Position numbers and translations under genes: made by a program. From Selaginella tamariscina (taxonomy: Eukaryota > Streptophyta > Lycopodiopsida > Selaginellales > Selaginellaceae), in NCBI GenBank assembly GCA_003024785.1, contig PUQB01000854.1, positions 1 to 64,000 on the forward strand: a DNA stretch of 64,000 nucleotides. The letters run 5' to 3'. This document shows, piece by piece, positions 53,301 to 64,000 of the stretch. The stretch's first letter is position 1. Each line of letters starts with the position of its first letter. A model generated the notes under the pieces. The model saw nothing but the letters and a program-made list of their open reading frames with translations. It made no database searches and was not told the DNA's origin.

Positions 53301-56300
53301 TTATATAACAATGATTAAAAGAAAATCTTTTCTTTAACTTTAAAGATGAGTAAAATAATTTAATATATTTTCAAAGTAGAAGATTCTATATAACAAATTT
53401 GAAAATTCTCTTTTCTCGTATTTATATTTGTCTTATATCTTTCCTTTAACGCCATATCAATTTAATCATTATAATTATTTATATTTTATTACATATAATA
53501 TTTTTTTATAATAAAGGATTTATTACCTACTTTTTTACTCCTTATTTATTCATTTGTAAAAAGGTTTATATATAAATTTTAACTTAAAATTCTTGTTTTT
53601 AAGAATTTCTCTCTATGTTCTTTCAAATTTTTACTTAAATTTTATAAGTCTCGTCCTCTTTAAACATTATGCAACCTTAAATATGTATATAAATGCCCTA
53701 AACAAAAATGTACATAAAGACAAGAACTATACATTTATGATACCCATCTCGAAGTTAATCAAAATAATATAATGGAGTTTAATTGCACTTACTTTAAAGT
53801 CATATTGCAATTGTCACTAGTCACTTAATGTTTATCTTAAACATTTAATTACATATTCAATAATTTAACACATGTTATTAATTATTTATTTAATATTAAG
53901 TTAACACTCGCTTTTTCTGATAAAGCCATGTACTATAAACCCTTAACATATATTAAGGTTTTATTCTTAAACCATGCTATTAATTATATTTTTCAAATAT
54001 ATTCAATATGCCATCGCTAATATTGGCTTCCTTATATTAATGGTGCACACTTGTCACTAATGTAGTATTGAAATGACTTTAATAAGTGTGATTTTAACGG
54101 CCTATCAGGTTTATGTATGACTTGAAGTAATTGTTGTTAACATATTACTTTTTATTTCAATAGTCTTATCTTATAACTTAATAATACTTTAATATTCATA
54201 AATAACTTTAAAGTCGTTTATTGTCCTTTCCAACTAAGTTAAAACTTGATTCGTTGAAACTTATGAGACTTATTATGTCTTATTAATGTACTTAGTATAA
54301 TCTTTGTTGATTGACTTTTATCATTTATGCTAGAATCTTCTTTTAATTTAATTATTCAAGTTGTTTAAATCATTATGCGAACACCTTAGCTTCATTAATG
54401 ATCCTTCGTTAAAATTCAATTCACATATTAAGATGACAAAATTTCAAGACATGATTATCTTAAACCCATATGCTAATTAAAATGACATTACTTTAGTTAT
54501 TGATTTACATGTAATAACAATAACATCACTTTTGACCGTTCGAGTTCTCTATGGCATACCTTCTTAAACATCATTAATGAATTCTCATAATAAAATTTAT
54601 TATTTGTTATCGTATAGTAGTAGGTTATCAATGTATATTCATTATGAATTACTTAATTATGTTGTTGACAAAGTGATTTCCTAGATTTGATAAAAGCTTT
54701 AATGAACAAAGAATCTTATTAATATATTTTTATAAATAACATGCAGTCTCCTTTGCCTCCCATAATGCTTTATACCTCTTCATATACATGTTAAATTATT
54801 ATATAAATTTATCTTCTTTTTTTATAAAAAATATTTTATAAATTATAATCATTAACTTTGACAACTTATATCGTTAGGTGGTCCGATATGAGTTGCACTC
54901 TCCCAGGTTTTAGACTTATGTGTTTGAGTTTTATTTTTTAATCTCAAATTTCACAAATAACTTTGAAAATGAAGTTTAACATTTTTGTAGTATATTTAAT
55001 TGGATTGTTTACATTTTATTTTAGTTTTAAATTTACTTTAAGAAATGTTAATAGTAAAAAAATTAAAATATATTTATCATATTTTATGTTTAATATTAGT
55101 GTAGTTTATTAAATATACATATGTAATTTTATAAATGTGTATGCAATATAAATGTGTGTGTTCAAATGGAATTAAGTTATTTTTTATCATTTGAAGCTTT
55201 AAATAATATATACATAGTATGTATATGTAAAGTATTAATCATATAATATTAAAATTAATAATAACACTTTCATTTTAAGTTATGATATATAGCTACATAT
55301 ACATAAACATATAAATATATATATAATTTCATATTCTTACATATAAATATAAATATATTTTCATCTATAATACATACATATATATTAATTTTTTTTTTTA
55401 GTTTTTAAAATTTTTTATTTTTATATTATAGACTTTGTGTATCAAAATCGAAACATAGCCTAGTGAATATTCTACGATACCCTCTATTTTTTACTGTCTT
55501 CTATTTAAAAATAGTGAACATCCTTGCACTGTAAACCCTGGTTATGTGATATGTAGCAGATCAACATAAATATTGATATAATATACATGTACACACACAC
55601 ACACACACACACATATGTAGGATGCAGGATACACCGTGAAAAGCATGTATGAGGTATCTAGTGATCTTGTTATAACAAGTGCACAGGAAGGGGGTTTAGG
55701 ATTTAAGGATGTCTTACTGAAAATAAATTTGTTAAAAAGCTATATGTTTCACACGTAATTTGAATATGTATATGTGTGTGTGTGTGTGTGTGTGTTATAT
55801 GTTTATATATATGATACCTTAACAAAAACGTATTATATATTCAATTTTATTAAGAAATTATATGCTTACATATAATAAAGTATGTATATTAAAATTAAAA
55901 TTAAATGGTGGATCATTTGCTTTCAAGTGAGTCCATATAAATTTAAAGGACATGAAACTAATATAAATACACTTGAAATTAAAGTATTATTAGTAAATTC
56001 TGATATTATATGATTTATATTTCTTTCGTTCCATTTTAACAAACATACATATTTAAAATTATTACATGCATATCCTATACACATTAAAATTTACATATGT
56101 ACATTTAATAAAATACACTATATAATATTAAATTAATAATTTTATTTATTTATTATTATGTTTTAAGCCAAAGTTAAAACTTAAATAAAAGCCAAACCAT
56201 TCAGCTAAAACAAATTCTTGAAATATACTGCATCACTAATTTTAAACATCACTTTCAAAACTTAAGTTTATTAAGCAATATATATTATATAAGTATATTA

Positions 56301-56538
56301 TATAAATAATGAGTAACTATTTATTCATATAATGTACCTTATTTTTTTTTACTCTTAAGATGGCCAGATTATCACACATGTGTCTAGGATACCTTCTTAA
56401 ACAAAATATAAAAAATAAAAATATATGATTACATCAACAAGGATTTGAAAACCTTTTTATATTAAATATGGTTTATAAAATACTTTAAATATTCTATATA
56501 AATTTTTCATTATTTATATCCAAACAAGAAATGAACCA
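50301..56538. other. Long AT-rich intergenic block
   Basis: Over 6 kb with no open frame of note on either strand. It contains (GT)n at 50529-50560, (CA)n near 55592 and (GT)n near 55775. I see no element ends. Heavily decayed repeats are likely but cannot be named. Confidence 0.7.
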
Positions 56539-59500
56539 CTAGGCAAGGGGCCATCCAACAACTTGAACTCTCCTCTTCTGCAAGCAAGAAAGGAGTTCTT
56601 GCTGGTCATATACAGATTGATTGCAGCTTGTTAAACTGATCTTCCTAAGTTGCGGTGCAGCAGCAAGCTCGATAGGCACTTGTCGGATGTCACTGCGACT
56701 AAGGTCTATCTCCTCCAAACTGGTGAAATACTGTTGAACTCCAGTCACTTCTGGCAATGCTTGAAGACAGTTGCAATCACTTAGGAACAATTTCTTGAGA
56801 CGAGGCAGTGCCCCTATACCTGAAGGCATGTTAGAAATCTGCGTACCATTCAAGGACAGAACCTCGAGATTTAATAGCGATGTAATCACTTCATCCCTTG
56901 GAAGCTCCTTCAAACCTGACGTGTTCAACTTCAAGTTGACAATGCTGTGTAACACCTCAAACGTATGGGGAGTTGCTTGACCATCTTACAGTCAACCAAG
57001 CTTAGTAACGTTAACCGTTTGAAAGCTCCATCATGCAGCTCCGGGAATAGCTCTATCTGATGACATCCCATTAGCCAGAGCTCCTGCAAGGAAGGAAAAG
57101 CTTGTGCTCCCCCATATTCATGCGGTAGCGTCTTCAAAAGGAAGCATGTGCTGAAGTCGAGCTTTTCAAGAAACCGTAACTTCTCAAGGCCGGGAGGCAA
57201 CTCCGATAGAGATCCACATCCGCGCATGTCCAAGATCGTTAAGCTGGCATAAGATGCTGCTAACCAAGTCGGTAACTTGACTAAAGACCTGCAAGTGTTC
57301 AAGTCAAGTATTTCCAGAGCAGTTAAGGACCGGAGCTCATCTGGAACTTCCTTAAGCTCTTGAAAGTAGAGGCTGAGTTGTCGAAGCTTATTTAATCTGG
57401 ACATTGTGTTAGGAAGATGTTTATTGTAGGACTTCCTATCCATAACCTGGTGAGCCTTGTCAAACCACTTAGGTGCACTAGGCCAGGTGAAATTCTTCTT
57501 CTTGAACAAAAAACTTGATTTCCTGCAGCCATATATCACCACAGCCTCTAGTGTTTAGGTAGCGCAAGGTGACAAGCCTCGACATTTGTTCCGATGGAAA
57601 GTCTGTGACCGATCCACAGTTTTGCATGGTGAAATGCTCTAGCTTGTTCAATTTGCCTATCGACTTGGGGACATGCTTCAACCTGGAACAGTAACTGAGA
57701 TCAAGTACCGCTAACTTCTTGAGTTTAGAAATGTCCTTTGGAAGTTTTGAATGCCAGTCCTGCTTAAGTCTAACACTTGGAGGTTCTTGAAACTTTTCAG
57801 AAACCCTGCTCTAATAGTCAACTCACTATTCTCGTTGAGCAGCAATACCTATGGAAAAGAAACCAATTAGCGTTAAGAGAAAATGACAAGAGCTTACTTA
57901 CTCTCAAGGCTGGTGCTCGAATCTGGAGTTCCTTCAAATCGTTTGCCAACAAGGAGAGTTTCTGAGCTTTCAAGTTTCTGTTTGCAACCCATTCTCTTGG
58001 GAATTGGTGTAGGCCGTTGCCAGCTCGGAACAAACACTTCATATCCTGGATTTCCTGCCTGTGTCCAGTATGTAGATTGCAAGGTCCCGAAGCACATCGT
58101 GTATCTTGCAAGCAAGAAGCTTTGTGTTGTGACTGTCTGACCATGCTGTCTCCAAATCTATCAAGGAGCGTCCAATGAGTTGGCCAAGAATATAATAGGC
58201 TTCCACTTCTGGATCCTCATCATCATCTTGGTCCTCTTTATATTTAATCAGGTTTTCACCAACCCAATACTTAATCAGGCTATCTACTTGTACAGTTGCA
58301 TCTTCTTTGAAGGCAGCAAAGTAAAGAAAGCACTCCTGAAGCGTCGTTCCCCTTGCCCTGTCCATAACAAGCAGCTCATCGTAGCTCAATGAAGTCTCTT
58401 ATAAACCTGCTTCTCATGATCCTCCTCCAGAACCTGAGATTCTTCAGCTTTTGAGAGCGGATTTCCATTGTTCCACCTGCCTTTGCCCAGCCATGGTTGA
58501 CCCGATCACTTTAAGGGCTAAAGGAAGCCCTTTACATTCTGAAACGACCTCCTTCACTAACTCTGCCATACCCGGTGGAACCCTATCATCCAGATGTTCA
58601 GCTCTTCTCCAGGAAATGCATAGCTGCATAAAAGCTTCCAACTATTCTCCGGTGTCAGCATTTTCACCTCCAGCACCTTAAACTGCATATGGTATAATTA
58701 TTCTCTCTAATATTAGTGATTTCTAATGCGTTAGGGTTTATAATTTGCATACTTACAGGTAATTTGTCTAAAACTGGCCTGTTTCCGTGTGGTAACAAGA
58801 ATCTTGCCACCAGCTTTCCCATCCACTACATTGAATTCATCTAAGACTGGTGGACTCCATACATCGTCGAGGATGAGCAGTAATTTCTTGTCGCGAAGGA
58901 GGTTATAAAGCTTGGTTTTCATATCACTGGACCCTACATTTCGTCCACCCCGTGCTATTCGTTGACACAGATCACTTTGTAGTTTGCCAATGTTTGGATT
59001 CCGACCGACTGTCACCCAAACTATTCCCCCACTGAAGTGAGCCTGCAGTTCCCGGCTGTTGTTTGCAGTTTGTGTCAGTAAGGTTTTACCTGCACCACCT
59101 TTCCCCCACACACCGACATATGGGACTCCCTCGTCTTGGAGCAGCTGTTCTAGCTCGCTTGCCATGTCTTCTATTCCAAATACCAGATTTGGTATCGGTT
59201 GTAGCTCAGTGGTTGTATTCATATCTCGGAGAGAAAGGTCGTTCTCCGAGTGCTTAGTTGCTTCTGAGGATATAATAAAGGCTGCACGTTCTTTACTGTA
59301 GCTCTCTGACTGTGTGCAACTGGATGTCTTAGCTGCTAATGCTAAGTACTTCACCTCGGTATGTAGTGACTCGATCTTCTCCTCCAAAAGAGTGGTCACA
59401 TCCACAATCACAAAGTTTGCTTCCTCTTTGATTTTCTGCATGAGTTTCAATATTCTAGAGGAGATTCGATGCCTGCAGGCATGTATATGAATCAATTTTA

Positions 59501-60109
59501 TTGGGTAAATGTGTGCATTTAGATTGATTTATGTGCACTGACGAATTTCTCTCACTAAAGGTCACCATATAATATGTTGGTAAAAGACAATTCACTGTGT
59601 TGTTTTATTATGTTCGATTGCAATTCGGATCACACTACTCACCTGAAAATAGGATTTGAGGAGTGGACGGTACACTCTGAGATAATGGAATTTGCCTCTT
59701 CCAAGCAGTCTCGAACCCTCTCCAACCACGATTTTACAGCACTACTGCAAGTAGTTCTCCTGGAGATATCGTCAACAGTAGGTTGGAGTTTCTGTAGCAT
59801 TTCGACAAGGTCTCTGCAATGCTTCTTGAAGAGAATAACTTTCTTCACCTCTACTATGGCCGCACGTAGCAGTTCAGAAATCACTGCCCCTACAAACCCC
59901 GGATCTGCCATATTGTTCTCAGCAAACTTGTGTTCTACTCGTGTGTTTAGTGTCAGCCTCACTCTTATATTATCTCCCTCGCATCTTTTAATCAGCCCTA
60001 ACTCATATGCAATGGGATCCAAGGGTAAAGAACGTGCCAAGTGGCGTATTGATACGAGCGGCAGTGATTCGTCCAGATCGGTAGAGCTAAGCTCGTCCAG
60101 TTTCATCAT
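56539..60109 (-). pseudogene. RPW8-type NB-LRR disease-resistance gene, frame-slipped
   Basis: Exon 1 is 60109-59643; the usual RPW8 start is probably the internal ATG at 59911 (MADPGF), then 'VGAVISELLRAAIVEVKKVI'. Exon 2 (59472-58757) holds the P-loop 'GVWGKGGAGKTLLTQT', kinase-2 'KLLLILDDVW' and 'GGKILVTTRKQ'. Exon 3 (58682-57902) has 'ENSWKLLCSYAFPGEE', 'CKGLPLALKVIGSTMAG', 'SYDELL' and 'KCLFRAG'. Exon 4 (57848-56539) holds about a dozen leucine-rich repeats. Introns are GT-AG. Such proteins act as intracellular immune receptors or helpers that signal cell death. At least six one-base slips (about 58590, 58395, 58060, 57745, 57540 and 56955) break the frame, so it is a pseudogene or a poorly polished sequence; motif conservation is otherwise good. 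Confidence 0.8.
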
Positions 60110-60117
60110 GTGGCTAT

Positions 60118-61255
60118 ATGGCTATGGCAGCTCTTGCCTTACCCACCTCGCTAACTAGAACGTATAAGAAGAACAGGCATAGGGACTCTAGGATGGTCAC
60201 AGAGGCGCAGGATTGTGTGCCCCAGGGCACTCGAACTGGATAATGACACTGTAAGTGCACACATTCAATCTGCATTCTTGGGAATTCATCTGAACTCACT
60301 GATTTCTAGCTTTTGGCCATTGGTGTTGGATTGGCTGGATGTGCTGTTGGTATTGGTATTCCTGTTTTCTATGAATCCCAAGTGAAATCATCGGTAACCA
60401 TTTGTGTGTGTGCTGCACGCGCGCGTATATATAATGCTATTTTCAAAACACTGCAGCTGGACAAACATAGCTTGCAAATGTTTGTTTGTGTGTGTGTGCG
60501 TGTGTGTGAGAGAGAGAGTTTGGTTATATGAATCTATTTCTCGTAACTATTGACTTCTACTTCCTAGAAATAATGTTCGATTGCAGAAAAGTCGGGTGAA
60601 CAATCAGCCATGTTTTCCCTGCAGTGGAACAGGCTCACGTAAGTCAAACACAACACACACACACAATTGTTGTGTATACGTGATATCCCCCAGTATTTCA
60701 AAATGTTTATATAAAACATTATTATATATGAAGTGCACACACGCCCACACTGACACAATGAGTGTGCTATATGTAGCAGTTCTAACTTCTAAACGTATCG
60801 CATATAGTTCAAACAAACATTATTATATATGTAGTGTATTCTCTCTTTCTCCCACACACACACACACACGCCCACACTGACACAATGAGTGTGCTACGTG
60901 TAGAAGGGAGTTTCTTAAACGACATGTTATTCTATATAGTAGTTCTAAACGTATAGCACTGTATATATTAATACATGTTCTTAAGGGAGTTTTGCGGCAG
61001 AAAGATGCAGGTTTTGTGTGGGAAGTGGCACAGTCTCTATTGAACTGGGAGATGGTGAGATGGAGAAGTCCACATGTGTGAACTGTGACGGTGCTGGGTC
61101 TCTAGTTTGTACAACTTGTCAAGGCAGCGGTATCCAACCCAGATTTCTCGATAGAAGGCAAGGAACCTTCACACACACACACTCAATGTTTGAATCGTGG
61201 CCTTATTTTTTTTCTTTTCTGTTTTTTCAGGGAATATAAGGACGATGATGATTAG
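60118..61255 (+). CDS. LQY1: LQY1-like thylakoid zinc-finger protein (PSII repair)
   Basis: LQY1 is a small thylakoid protein with disulfide-isomerase activity that helps repair photosystem II. Exons 60118-60250, 60310-60393, 60587-60638, 61001-61157 and 61231-61255. After the transit region come 'LELDNDT', a membrane span ('LAIGVGLAGCAVGIGIPVFY') and four CxxCxGxG repeats ('CFPCSGTG', 'CRFCVGSG', 'CVNCDGAG', 'CTTCQGSG'), then 'GIQPRFLDRREYKDDDD' and stop. Exon 1 is one base off: the ATG frame at 60118/60124 (MAMAALALPTSLT) does not meet the frame of 'LELDNDT', so a slip lies in the transit-peptide part. The last intron starts GC, not GT. The start codon is only 8 bp from the longest frame of the opposite NB-LRR gene. 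Confidence 0.9.
61158..61230 (+). other. GC-AG intron of LQY1
   Basis: The exon end GATAGAAG is followed by GCAAGG, and the acceptor TTTTTTCAG precedes GGAATATAAGG. Splicing here gives 'LDRREYKDDDD', matching the family end exactly. No GT donor nearby keeps that frame. Confidence 0.8.
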
Positions 61256-62171
61256 CATTTGAAATGTTTTTGAATAATAAATACATCATCTCGAACGTTC
61301 TGATTTTCCATGGTTATGTATATATGCATTATATATGTTTCTAATACTTTATAGATGCATATGTATACACGTACGTATGTACGTGCGTGTGTATAGTATC
61401 CAAGTGCATATATGCCATTACTGATGTGGAAAGCGTACGATCGTATTCATATGAGTATACGTGTCAATATTAGGTTAGAGACATGCCACTATGAATTATA
61501 CTGTTCCCACCAATGGCATATTATATATAGAGAATCCTACTGGACCAAACAGCTAAAAGAGGAGATCCTTTAACAGTTTATATATGCTAAAGCGAGATTT
61601 TTTAACAGTATATATACGTTTAGAATACATTAAACTCTAGCAAGTTCCATGCCGAAGTTATATACTAACTCTCAGCATATGTCATAATAGAAACATAATC
61701 ATCTTTTGATACTTTTCCTTTACAAGTTCGACACACACATACGCATGTGTGTGTGTGTGTCTATATATGTGTATATGTGGGTACTTGTGTGCATTTGTCT
61801 AAGTACAAGTGTGTGTGCGCCTCATGTGCAATGTTGGAATAAAAGTACAATAATAGCTGAGGAATATATTCGATTTGTGTGCTATATTAATCAAGATATG
61901 AGCAATATCATGATATTGTAAAAGAAAAACAAAATATTATATATCCTATACCTGCGGTTACATCTCTTCGTACCATAGAACATGCCTGTGGCGCACTCAA
62001 TCATTAAAAAACCATAAAGAGAACCATTTACAATGAGTTGGTCTCATGAACAATATGCAAAACATTTCTCACATTTCATTTTCTTCTTTGCTCACGCACG
62101 CACGCACACACACATGCCAGCACATATGTACTAGCTTCTTATCCAGCATATAATACATAAGCGTACTTATA
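61256..62171. other. Intergenic DNA between LQY1 and the RING gene
   Basis: Two genes end here facing each other. AT-rich, with short GT/CA runs near 61735-61760 and 62095; no gene seen. Confidence 0.6.
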
Positions 62172-62810
62172 TCAAACTCCACAAGCTTGTTGATCTTGTT
62201 TGGGCATATCTACCAAACTCTTCCGGCAAATGGGGCAGGAATTATGTGAAAACAGCCACATTTCGATACATGCCGGATGGAAAGAGTGATTACAACCTGG
62301 AAGCAGTCGAATCTGTACATCTTTACAAGTGAAATCACACAAACACACTGTGCATATCTTGTCATACTGACTGCCGGACAGCGCCTTGTAATCTACCAGA
62401 TCAAACTTGCTTATGACCTCCTTCTTGAGCCCAGTATGCAGGCTCTTCTTCACGCCGTCTTCCATGTCTGCGCCAGAGTTATCGTTCCCGTTGGATCGAT
62501 ATCTCATCAAACAGCTGCACTTACATATCCAGAGACGAAGCGCTAGCAGTACCATCATAGAAGACGCAGTTACCAGAATTGCAGCCACTATATTCAACCC
62601 GTTACTGCCTTTGTTACTCATCGGACCAGCTTCTCCAGATCTCGCGAGTGGCATGTACCCGCCATACACCAAAGCCACCATTGGGGCGTTTGCTGCAGCC
62701 TCCGAGGGAGTTGTATATGCGAATTGAGAATCAGAAGTATGGAATGGTAACAGCCTTCCCATGTCCTTCTTGCAGAGACGATCTGTGTATGTACATATAA
62801 GCACTAACAA
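62172..62810 (-). CDS. RING-H2 finger protein, ATL type (E3 ubiquitin ligase)
   Basis: Single-exon gene of up to 212 codons; an internal ATG at 62762 (MGRLLPFH) is an alternative start. One membrane span ('GLNIVAAILVTASSMMVLLALR') lies near the middle. A basic/Cys stretch, a GLD-like 'FDLVDY' and a RING-H2 finger follow: CTVC, then CNHSFHPAC, 'IEMWLFSHNSCPICR', with the Trp typical of E2-binding RINGs. Intronless structure and domain order are those of the plant ATL family, which ubiquitinate membrane-associated targets. The substrate is unknown. Confidence 0.88.
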   Translation of the reverse strand: MLVLICTYTDRLCKKDMGRLLPFHTSDSQFAYTTPSEAAANAPMVALVYGGYMPLARSGEAGPMSNKGSNGLNIVAAILVTASSMMVLLALRLWICKCSCLMRYRSNGNDNSGADMEDGVKKSLHTGLKKEVISKFDLVDYKALSGSQYDKICTVCLCDFTCKDVQIRLLPGCNHSFHPACIEMWLFSHNSCPICRKSLVDMPKQDQQACGV

Positions 62811-64000
62811 CTACAGTGGATGTAAACGCAAGCTTGAAGATGAAGTTGATAGCTATGGAGAAATATAAATATATATGAGCAAAAGTATAAGTTAAATATA
62901 TATACATTGCCCACTTGTTTGACACAAAGGTAAACCATATATGCTCGGCTTGAGTAGCGTCCAAGCAAATACGGATTTAAGTGGCAACACAATTGCGAGG
63001 ATTTGCTATGATTGATTCTCTCCAAAGCGTCCTAGATGGTGGAGTTTTGCGTCATAAGTGTATACATAAATATAGTGTAATATTCCAAAATCTTTTTCTT
63101 TAATCTTTCTGGAATTAACTGTATTGATAAGCTTCATTTTTATTATATCTATGGTCAATGGTTTAAAGCTATGTATGTCTGCATTAGTGATGCTGATATG
63201 TGATGTATATATTCAAGGTGTTTCAAGTAGGCAGTACGTACGTACTTCAGGTGCCCACGGAAATAGGATCAAGTTGCTGGTAACAAAAGTTTCTACATGT
63301 TAAAAGTTTGATATGCATATACTATTATTATTCATATTCTCCATAGTTATAGACATGGATATACATATATGTACACGAACGCACAAAGAATGCCAATACA
63401 ATCATCATGTACACATTATATAATTCAGAAACAATGAAGACTTCAATATGCCATGTTAAACTACACATGATATGTACATACATGACATCTGAGGTCATAT
63501 ACTGACATCATTTACCCACTAACGGGAACACATACGCACGCACGTACATACACAGTGTGTGTGTCGCTTAGATGACGTCAGAATCAGGAATACAGCATGT
63601 GAATAATAAGAAGTTAAATTTCTTCTTCAAAGAATGTATACGTAATTAAAAACCTAATCATAACATATATATTTGTAAAATTAATAAAAATAAAAATATT
63701 TAAGAGCTATATTAATATATGATTTTAAACATCCATTAATTACAAAATGAAATATAAAGACATACAAATTTATATTTAAAGTATTTAAAAGTATCAATTA
63801 TGTACATATTTAGCTAGTAATAATTAACTAAAGATAATTATATACATTTGTGATTGTATATACATTATTAATTTTAAATTTATTTTTTATTTAGTGTTTA
63901 ATCTTTAAGTAATTAATGGAGGCGTATTTATGAAATTAATAAAATACATTTGAATCATATATTAATTAGCTCTTAGATAATATTATTTTTACATTTAATA
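62811..64000. other. Intergenic DNA at the right edge
   Basis: AT-rich past 63030, with CGTACGTA and CA/GT runs near 63236 and 63535-63560. The RING gene promoter should be at 62811-63100. No gene seen. Confidence 0.6.

Overview
This is nuclear DNA of a land plant. It holds a squamosa-promoter (SBP/SPL) gene with a miR156 site, the plastid-directed genes CCB4, THIC (with a plant-type 3' TPP riboswitch) and LQY1, an RPW8-type NB-LRR gene, and an ATL-type RING gene. They sit among copia fossils, a Mutator-like element and hAT elements. Host introns are often only 47-60 nt and many carry (CT)n or (GT)n runs; intergenic DNA is very AT-rich. A bryophyte or lycophyte fits best, but that is inference.

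Layout. 1-1226: 3' end of a copia fossil inserted in a broken gene copy (1227 to about 1735). 1771-2050 and 9822-10918: a second, rearranged copia fossil, split by a 7,762-bp transposon (2051-9812) flanked by a perfect 9-bp target duplication. That transposon is the most unusual object here. It has a Mutator-type SWIM transposase gene on the plus strand and, divergently, a gene joining a ParB-like domain to a beta-class DNA methyltransferase-like domain. Between the two genes lie nine regularly spaced palindromes built on AGTCGGC, a motif that recurs near both ends of the element. 11220-18850: a large inverted repeat with two divergent copies of a gene resembling apolipoprotein N-acyltransferase (Lnt); the left copy is intact and the right copy has two frameshifts. 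18850-24074: no clear gene, decayed repeats. 24075-32567: two nearly identical hAT-type transposons in head-to-tail tandem, one base apart. 32568-36100: decayed transposase-like fragments. 36101-37930: repeat-like, then AT-rich DNA.

From 37931 on the window is genic: CCB4 (+), SPL (+), 4.2 kb of AT-rich DNA, THIC (+) with riboswitch and a GA/GT minisatellite, 6.2 kb of AT-rich DNA, RPW8-NB-LRR (-), LQY1 (+, divergent from the NB-LRR with almost no spacer), and a RING-H2 gene (-). CCB4 (cytochrome b6 haem c' attachment), THIC (thiamin pyrimidine synthesis) and LQY1 (photosystem II repair) all act in the chloroplast. Several otherwise convincing genes (CCB4, LQY1, the NB-LRR gene, one Lnt copy, both hAT copies, both Mutator-element genes) carry isolated one-base frame slips. 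Either there are many young pseudogenes or the assembly is incompletely polished; THIC, SPL and Lnt copy A are clean.
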